A stretch of DNA of 43,638 nucleotides. It comes from Microvirga makkahensis. GTDB lineage: Bacteria > Pseudomonadota > Alphaproteobacteria > Rhizobiales > Beijerinckiaceae. The notes under the pieces were generated by a model. It did no database searches, was not told where the DNA came from, and saw only the letters and a list, made by a program, of their open reading frames with translations. Where the stretch lies: the NCBI RefSeq assembly GCF_009830105.1, contig NZ_WURB01000030.1, forward strand, positions 1 to 43,638, given 5' to 3'. The translations under genes and the position numbers were made by a program. Shown here in pieces: positions 39,457 to 43,638 of the stretch (its first letter is position 1; every line of letters starts with the position of its first letter).

Positions 39457-40686
39457 ATGGATTTCCATATCTCGCCGCAGATCGAAGATTACCGCTCGCG
39501 CATCGCCACGTTCGTCGAACGCGAGCTCCTTCCCCTCGAGGCTGACCCCTCCTCCTATGACGAGCACGAGAACATCGCTCACGGTGCGCTCCAGACAGCG
39601 AGGGCCAAGGCGAAGGCCGAGGGCCTCTGGTGCCTGCAATTGAAGCCGGAGACGGGCGGCGGCGGTCTTGGAAAGGTCGGCATGGCTGTATGCTACGAGG
39701 CCATGAACCGCTCGATCTTCGGACCGGTCGTCTTCAATTCCGCCGCCCCCGACGACGGCAACATGATGCTCCTCGAAACCGCCGGCACCCCAGAGCAGAA
39801 GGAGCGCTGGCTCCAGCCGATCGTCAGCGGCGATGTGCGCTCCGCCTTCGCCATGACCGAGCCGCATCCTGGCGGAGGATCCGATCCCAGCATGATCCAG
39901 ACCCGTGCGGAGAAGCGCGGGGACACCTATGTCGTGCATGGGCGCAAGTGGTTCATTACAGGCGCGGAAGAGGCTAGCCACTTCATCCTCATCGCCCGCA
40001 CCTCGGACGATCCCCGTCATGGCCTTACGGCCTTCCTGTTCCATAAGGACCAGCCCGGCTGGCGCATCCTGCGCCGGATCCCGATCATGGGGCCGGAGGA
40101 GCATGGCGGTCATTGTGAGATCGAGTTCGACGGCTTGGAGATCCCGGAAGAGAACGTGCTTCTCGGGGAGGGGCGGGGATTGAAGGTCACACAGATCCGT
40201 CTGGGCCCGGCACGGCTGACGCATTGCATGCGCTGGCTCGGCCTTTCCAAACGTTGTGTCGAGATCGCCCAGGCATACGCGGCGGAACGAACCGGTTTCG
40301 GCCAGCGCCTTGCCGACCGGGAGAGCATCCAGCTGATGCTGGGCGATCTCGCCCTCAAGATCGAGATCGGCCGCCTGCTCGTCATGAAGGCCGCCTGGGC
40401 GCTCGACCAGGGCAGCTTCGCGCGCAAGGAAGTGTCCATGGCGAAGATCCACGTCGCCAATCTGCTGCATCAGGCGGCCGATACCGGCATCCAGATCAAC
40501 GGAGCACGCGGCTATTCCAAGGATACCGTCCTGGAATGGATCTACCGCTATGCACGCCAAGCCCGGCTGGTGGATGGGGCCGACGAGGTGCACCGCATGG
40601 TGCTCAACCGCTTCCTCACTGCGGACGGCTCGAATTTCTGGACCTGGCCGGTTGCCGACGGCGGAGGGCATACGACCCCCGCTTGA
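39457..40686 (+). CDS. Acyl-CoA dehydrogenase, ACAD10/11-like
   Basis: The 409-residue FAD enzyme has the acyl-CoA dehydrogenase pattern: FAMTEPHPGGGSDPS and WFITGAEEA in the middle, the later GFGQRLADRESIQLMLGDLA, and GARGYSKD before the end. The last part reads ARLVDGADEVHR rather than the medium-chain YEGTSQI form, as in ACAD10/11-type proteins. Family knowledge: ACAD11-like enzymes work on 4-phosphoacyl-CoAs made by a linked kinase. A kinase of that family lies two genes downstream. The start is ATG 39457, nine bases after the SDR stop. Confidence 0.9.
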   Translation: MDFHISPQIEDYRSRIATFVERELLPLEADPSSYDEHENIAHGALQTARAKAKAEGLWCLQLKPETGGGGLGKVGMAVCYEAMNRSIFGPVVFNSAAPDDGNMMLLETAGTPEQKERWLQPIVSGDVRSAFAMTEPHPGGGSDPSMIQTRAEKRGDTYVVHGRKWFITGAEEASHFILIARTSDDPRHGLTAFLFHKDQPGWRILRRIPIMGPEEHGGHCEIEFDGLEIPEENVLLGEGRGLKVTQIRLGPARLTHCMRWLGLSKRCVEIAQAYAAERTGFGQRLADRESIQLMLGDLALKIEIGRLLVMKAAWALDQGSFARKEVSMAKIHVANLLHQAADTGIQINGARGYSKDTVLEWIYRYARQARLVDGADEVHRMVLNRFLTADGSNFWTWPVADGGGHTTPA

Positions 40687-40742
40687 GGTCCGGGTCCGTT
40701 CGGTTCACCCTAGGACGTGCCTGGATCTCGGGAGCCGCCGAC

Positions 40743-42350
40743 ATGAGACAAGAAGAGCACCTCGCCCCGCGCGAGGCCAATTTCCGCCCTCTGACGCCGC
40801 TGGATTTCCTCGAGCGGACGGTATCCGTCTACCCCGACAGAACCGCCGTGATCTGGCATGACCGACGCTACAGTTACCGGGAGTTCGGCAACCTCGTCGG
40901 GCGGTTCGCAGCCATGCTTCGCCGGAAGGGTATCGAGGCGGGAGACGCCGTCGCCATCATGGCGCCGAACCGCCCGGAAATGCTGGCCGCGCATTATGCG
41001 GTCCCCATGCTCGGAGCGGTGCTCAGCACGATCAATACCCGACTCGATGCCGAAACCGTCGGCTACATTCTTGGGCGCTCGGAGAGCAAAGTCTTCCTCG
41101 TCGACCCGAGCTGCGTCGACGTGGCAAGGCGGGCGACGGCCGGTCTCGACGTCGTTCTCGTCCCTCTCGATGACGGGAACGGCTCGGAAGCCGAGGGAAG
41201 CTTTGATGATCTTGTCGAGCGCGAGAACGCAGACCCCATCAGCACCTCCGGCGTGATGGATGAGTGGCAACCGATCTGTCTCAACTACACCTCGGGAACG
41301 ACGGGGCGCCCCAAAGGCGTCGTTTATCACCATCGCGGCGCCTACCTGAACGCGTTGGGCAACGTTCTTTCCTTGGGTCTGACTACGAGCTCAGTCTATC
41401 TTTGGACCTTGCCGATGTTTCACTGCAACGGGTGGTGCCATACATGGGCGGTGACGGCCGCGGGCGGTACGCATGTCTGCCTCGACGAGGTCGAGCCCTC
41501 CCAGATCTTCCGGGCAATCGAGACTCATGGGGTCACTCATCTCAGCTGCGCACCGGTTGTGCTCTACATGCTCTTGAACCATCCGGACAGGAACCTGAGG
41601 AACACGTCGCGGCGGGTCCTCCTGGCAACGGGCGGCGCATCCCCGACGAGCGCATTGATCCGACAACTGGACTCCCTCGGGTTCGATCTCGTCCACCTCT
41701 ATGGTCTGACGGAGTCTTATGGTCCTGCGACGCTCTGCATGTTGCGCGACGACTGGGATCTCACGAGCGACGAGGACAAGGCTCGCGCGCTGGCGCGTCA
41801 GGGCGTCCGTCATCTCACGGCCAATCGCGTCCGGATCGTGGACCAGCAGGGGAACGACGTTCCGAGTGACGGGGACGCTATTGGCGAGATCGTTCTGAAC
41901 GGCAATACCCTGATGGCGGGCTATTACGGTGACGAACGCGCCACCAAATCCGCTTTCGCCGGAGGGGGGTTCCATACAGGGGATCTCGCGGTTCGCCACC
42001 CGGACGGGTACATCGAGATCAAGGACCGGGCGAAGGACATTATCATCTCCGGCGGTGAGAACATCTCAAGCCTGGAGATCGAGAGTGTCTTGCACCAGCA
42101 CCCGGCCGTTCTGCTGGCTGCGGTTATTGCCGTCCCGGATGAGAAATGGGGTGAGACGCCCTGTGCTGTCGTCGAGCTGAAGGACGGGATGACGGCGACG
42201 TCCGAGGAGTTGACGGCCTTCTGCCGAACACGATTGGCCGGATTCAAGATTCCACGCATGTTCCTGTTCCAGCCAATTCCGAAGACCGCGACCGGTAAGG
42301 TTCAGAAGTTCCAGCTGCGGGCGCAATTGCGAGACGCGGATCGATCCTGA
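40743..42350 (+). CDS. Acyl-CoA synthetase (AMP-forming)
   Basis: The 535-residue product activates a carboxylic acid to its CoA ester using ATP. The phosphate-binding motif YTSGTTGRPKG, the AMP motif YGLTESYGP, the hinge DRAKDIIISGGENIS and the catalytic lysine in KTATGKVQK are all present. The length and CDEVEPSQI-like middle fit medium-chain/short-chain fatty acyl-CoA synthetases. ATG 40743 is set by GGGAG upstream; an earlier in-frame start at 40224 lies inside the dehydrogenase gene. It is the probable entry step of the operon. Confidence 0.92.
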   Translation: MRQEEHLAPREANFRPLTPLDFLERTVSVYPDRTAVIWHDRRYSYREFGNLVGRFAAMLRRKGIEAGDAVAIMAPNRPEMLAAHYAVPMLGAVLSTINTRLDAETVGYILGRSESKVFLVDPSCVDVARRATAGLDVVLVPLDDGNGSEAEGSFDDLVERENADPISTSGVMDEWQPICLNYTSGTTGRPKGVVYHHRGAYLNALGNVLSLGLTTSSVYLWTLPMFHCNGWCHTWAVTAAGGTHVCLDEVEPSQIFRAIETHGVTHLSCAPVVLYMLLNHPDRNLRNTSRRVLLATGGASPTSALIRQLDSLGFDLVHLYGLTESYGPATLCMLRDDWDLTSDEDKARALARQGVRHLTANRVRIVDQQGNDVPSDGDAIGEIVLNGNTLMAGYYGDERATKSAFAGGGFHTGDLAVRHPDGYIEIKDRAKDIIISGGENISSLEIESVLHQHPAVLLAAVIAVPDEKWGETPCAVVELKDGMTATSEELTAFCRTRLAGFKIPRMFLFQPIPKTATGKVQKFQLRAQLRDADRS

Positions 42351-42383
42351 CAGCTCATTCTCGTGCAGACCCGGAGACTGCCG

Positions 42384-43427
42384 ATGGCCGACAATCCTTC
42401 GACCGCCCACGTTCATCCGCCGGAATTTGATGCGGGGAGGCTCGATCGCTTCTTGCGTGCATCGATCCCGGGACTTCGCGGGCCCATGACCTTGGAACGG
42501 ATCGCCGGCGGGCAATCCAATCCGACCTTCTTCGTCAGCTACGGAACCAGGCAGCTCGTCCTGCGCAAGCAGCCTCCCGGTGAATTGCTCCCGTCCGCTC
42601 ATGCGATCGACCGGGAGTATCGCGTTATGGGAGCTTTGGAGAAGGCCGGTATTCCCGTCCCGGCCGTCGTTCTCTACTGCGATGACAGAGAGGTCATCGG
42701 AACGCCCTTTTACATCATGGATCGCCTCGAGGGCCGAGTCTTCCATGACGGCTCGCTCCCTGGCGTGTCGAGCGGCGAGCGCCGCCTTATGTACCGCTCG
42801 CATGCTCAAGCCTTGGCAGCTCTTCATAACGTCGATCCGGCAAGCGTCGGTCTCTCGGATTATGGAAAGAGCGGCAACTATTTCGCCCGTCAGGTCGGAC
42901 GTTGGACCAGACAGTGGGAACTCTCCCGGACGCGCGCCGATTCCAATATCGACCGGCTGATCGATTGGCTGCCAAAGAACATTCCCGATGGCGATGCCAC
43001 TGTCGTGGCGCATGGCGACTACCGTATCGGAAATGTCATGTTCCACCCGCAGGAGCCGCGTGTCATCGCGATCCTCGATTGGGAGCTCTCGACACTCGGG
43101 CACCCTCTGGCGGATCTGGCCCATGCCTGCATGGGATGGCACTCTGCACCGCACGAATATGGTGGATTGATAGGATTGGACTTAGCCGCTCTCGGCATTC
43201 CGAGTGAGGGCGAGTTCACGGAAGCCTATTACGAGGCGGCGAATCACGGGCTCCGGATGACCCGCTTTCACATGGCCTTTGCACTCTTTCGCTTCGCCGT
43301 CATCTTCGAGGGAATTGCTGCGCGGGCGAAGGCTGGAAATGCCGCCGATGCCAATGCCGCTGCCGTCGGCCCTCTGGCGGCGAGCTTCGCACAGCATGCT
43401 GTCGATGTTCTGAGCCGCGATCGATAG
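42384..43427 (+). CDS. APH-family phosphotransferase (LvaA/ACAD11 kinase-like)
   Basis: The 347-residue product has the aminoglycoside-phosphotransferase kinase fold. A nucleotide-binding GGQSNPTFFV comes first, then the lysine in LVLRKQPPG, the catalytic loop AHGDYRIGN and the metal loop ILDWELSTLGHP. Together with FHMAFALFRFAVIFEGIAAR near the end it fits the branch of ACAD10/11 N-terminal domains and LvaA, which phosphorylate the 4-hydroxyl of 4-hydroxyacyl-CoA. The start ATG 42384 follows GGAG by seven bases; GTG 42363 is an alternative. It is the last gene of the operon, followed by a hairpin before a convergent gene. Confidence 0.86.
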   Translation: MADNPSTAHVHPPEFDAGRLDRFLRASIPGLRGPMTLERIAGGQSNPTFFVSYGTRQLVLRKQPPGELLPSAHAIDREYRVMGALEKAGIPVPAVVLYCDDREVIGTPFYIMDRLEGRVFHDGSLPGVSSGERRLMYRSHAQALAALHNVDPASVGLSDYGKSGNYFARQVGRWTRQWELSRTRADSNIDRLIDWLPKNIPDGDATVVAHGDYRIGNVMFHPQEPRVIAILDWELSTLGHPLADLAHACMGWHSAPHEYGGLIGLDLAALGIPSEGEFTEAYYEAANHGLRMTRFHMAFALFRFAVIFEGIAARAKAGNAADANAAAVGPLAASFAQHAVDVLSRDR

Positions 43428-43476
43428 CCGCGGCGCAGCGGCAACGATGATCGTCTGCTGTGGAGCCCTGTAGAGG

Positions 43477-43502
43477 GTCGGGCAGGCAGACGCCCGCCCG
43501 AC
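43477..43502. terminator. Hairpin between convergent genes
   Basis: GTCGGGC (43477-43483) pairs perfectly with GCCCGAC (43496-43502) around a 12-base loop. An alternative outer pairing CCCTGT/ACAGGG competes with it. It lies between the phosphotransferase stop and the stop of the minus-strand binding-protein gene, so it may end both. Confidence 0.5.
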
Positions 43503-43511
43503 AGGGTGTCG

Positions 43512-43638
43512 TCAGCTCTTCTTCACCAGGGGGCAGCTGCCCTCGGTCTCCGGCCTGAACGCCTGATCCCCCGGAACGGTTGCAAGAAGCTCATACATGT
43601 CCCATTCGCCTTTCGAATTCTGAGGCGCCTTGACCCGG
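43512..43638 (-). CDS. Branched-chain amino acid ABC substrate-binding protein, C-terminal fragment
   Basis: The gene runs off the window edge. The visible end (about 42 residues) contains SKGEWDMYELLATVPGDQ, followed by AFRPETEGSCPLVKKS and a stop at 43512-43514. This is the typical ending of LivK-type periplasmic binding proteins for branched-chain amino acids or related ligands in rhizobia (from memory). Nothing of the signal peptide or the rest can be seen. It is convergent with the acyl-CoA operon. Confidence 0.65.
   Translation of the reverse strand, partial: RVKAPQNSKGEWDMYELLATVPGDQAFRPETEGSCPLVKKS

Noticed and set aside
1..43638. CRISPR arrays, insertion sequences, prophage genes or rRNA
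   Set aside because: No regularly spaced repeats, transposase motifs, integrase motifs or rRNA signatures were seen on reading the window.

Overview
The window reads as a piece of a GC-rich alphaproteobacterial genome, most likely a member of the Hyphomicrobiales such as Methylobacterium or Microvirga. This rests on codon use, on the family make-up (small secreted proteins of a Methylobacteriaceae type, DUF2189, UgpC-type ABC genes) and on a selenocysteine/formate dehydrogenase locus that resembles, from memory, the one at the start of Sinorhizobium megaplasmid pSymA. The taxonomic call is inference. No insertion sequence, phage gene, CRISPR array or rRNA was seen.

Layout. 1-3.7 kb: a Spy/CpxP-like periplasmic protein, an unknown small protein, a ccdAB toxin-antitoxin pair with a clear palindromic operator, and a DUF2478 NTPase-like gene. 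3.7-15.5 kb: an almost self-contained selenoprotein module. fdnG carries an in-frame UGA (Sec200) followed by a SECIS hairpin with the expected key bases. It is followed by fdnH, fdnI, fdhE, selA, selB and tRNA-Sec. selD and fdhD are divergent from each other just beyond. The selB reading frame runs without a stop straight through the whole tRNA-Sec gene. 15.6-17.9 kb: a second, cysteine-containing FdhF/YdeP-type molybdopterin oxidoreductase. 17.9-25.3 kb: a sparse accessory stretch with an orphan QueC-like PP-loop protein, a membrane diguanylate cyclase, a small secreted protein and a large alpha/beta-hydrolase-subtilase fusion.

25.8-31.3 kb: an aa3-type cytochrome c oxidase cluster (subunits II, I, two subunit III-like proteins, subunit IV), then a decayed DUF2189 gene and a small membrane protein. 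31.5-31.8 kb holds a fragment of a class C beta-lactamase-like serine hydrolase. 31.9-36.9 kb: a phosphoesterase translationally coupled to a UgpC-type sugar/glycerophosphodiester ABC transporter. 37.0-43.4 kb: an acyl-CoA module (MaoC hydratase and TetR regulator on one strand; SDR, acyl-CoA dehydrogenase, acyl-CoA synthetase and APH-family kinase on the other). The last set resembles the levulinate (lva) and ACAD10/11 4-hydroxyacid pathway. The window ends in the C-terminus of a LivK-like binding protein on the minus strand.

How the parts work together: SelD makes selenophosphate, SelA charges tRNA-Sec, and SelB delivers it to the UGA of fdnG. FdhD and FdhE mature the enzyme. FdnGHI then oxidises formate in the periplasm and passes electrons to quinone, and the downstream cytochrome c oxidase could serve the aerobic end of the same chain. 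The strongest points for follow-up are the selB/tRNA-Sec overlap, the lva-like operon, the hydrolase-protease fusion and the orphan QueC-like gene.
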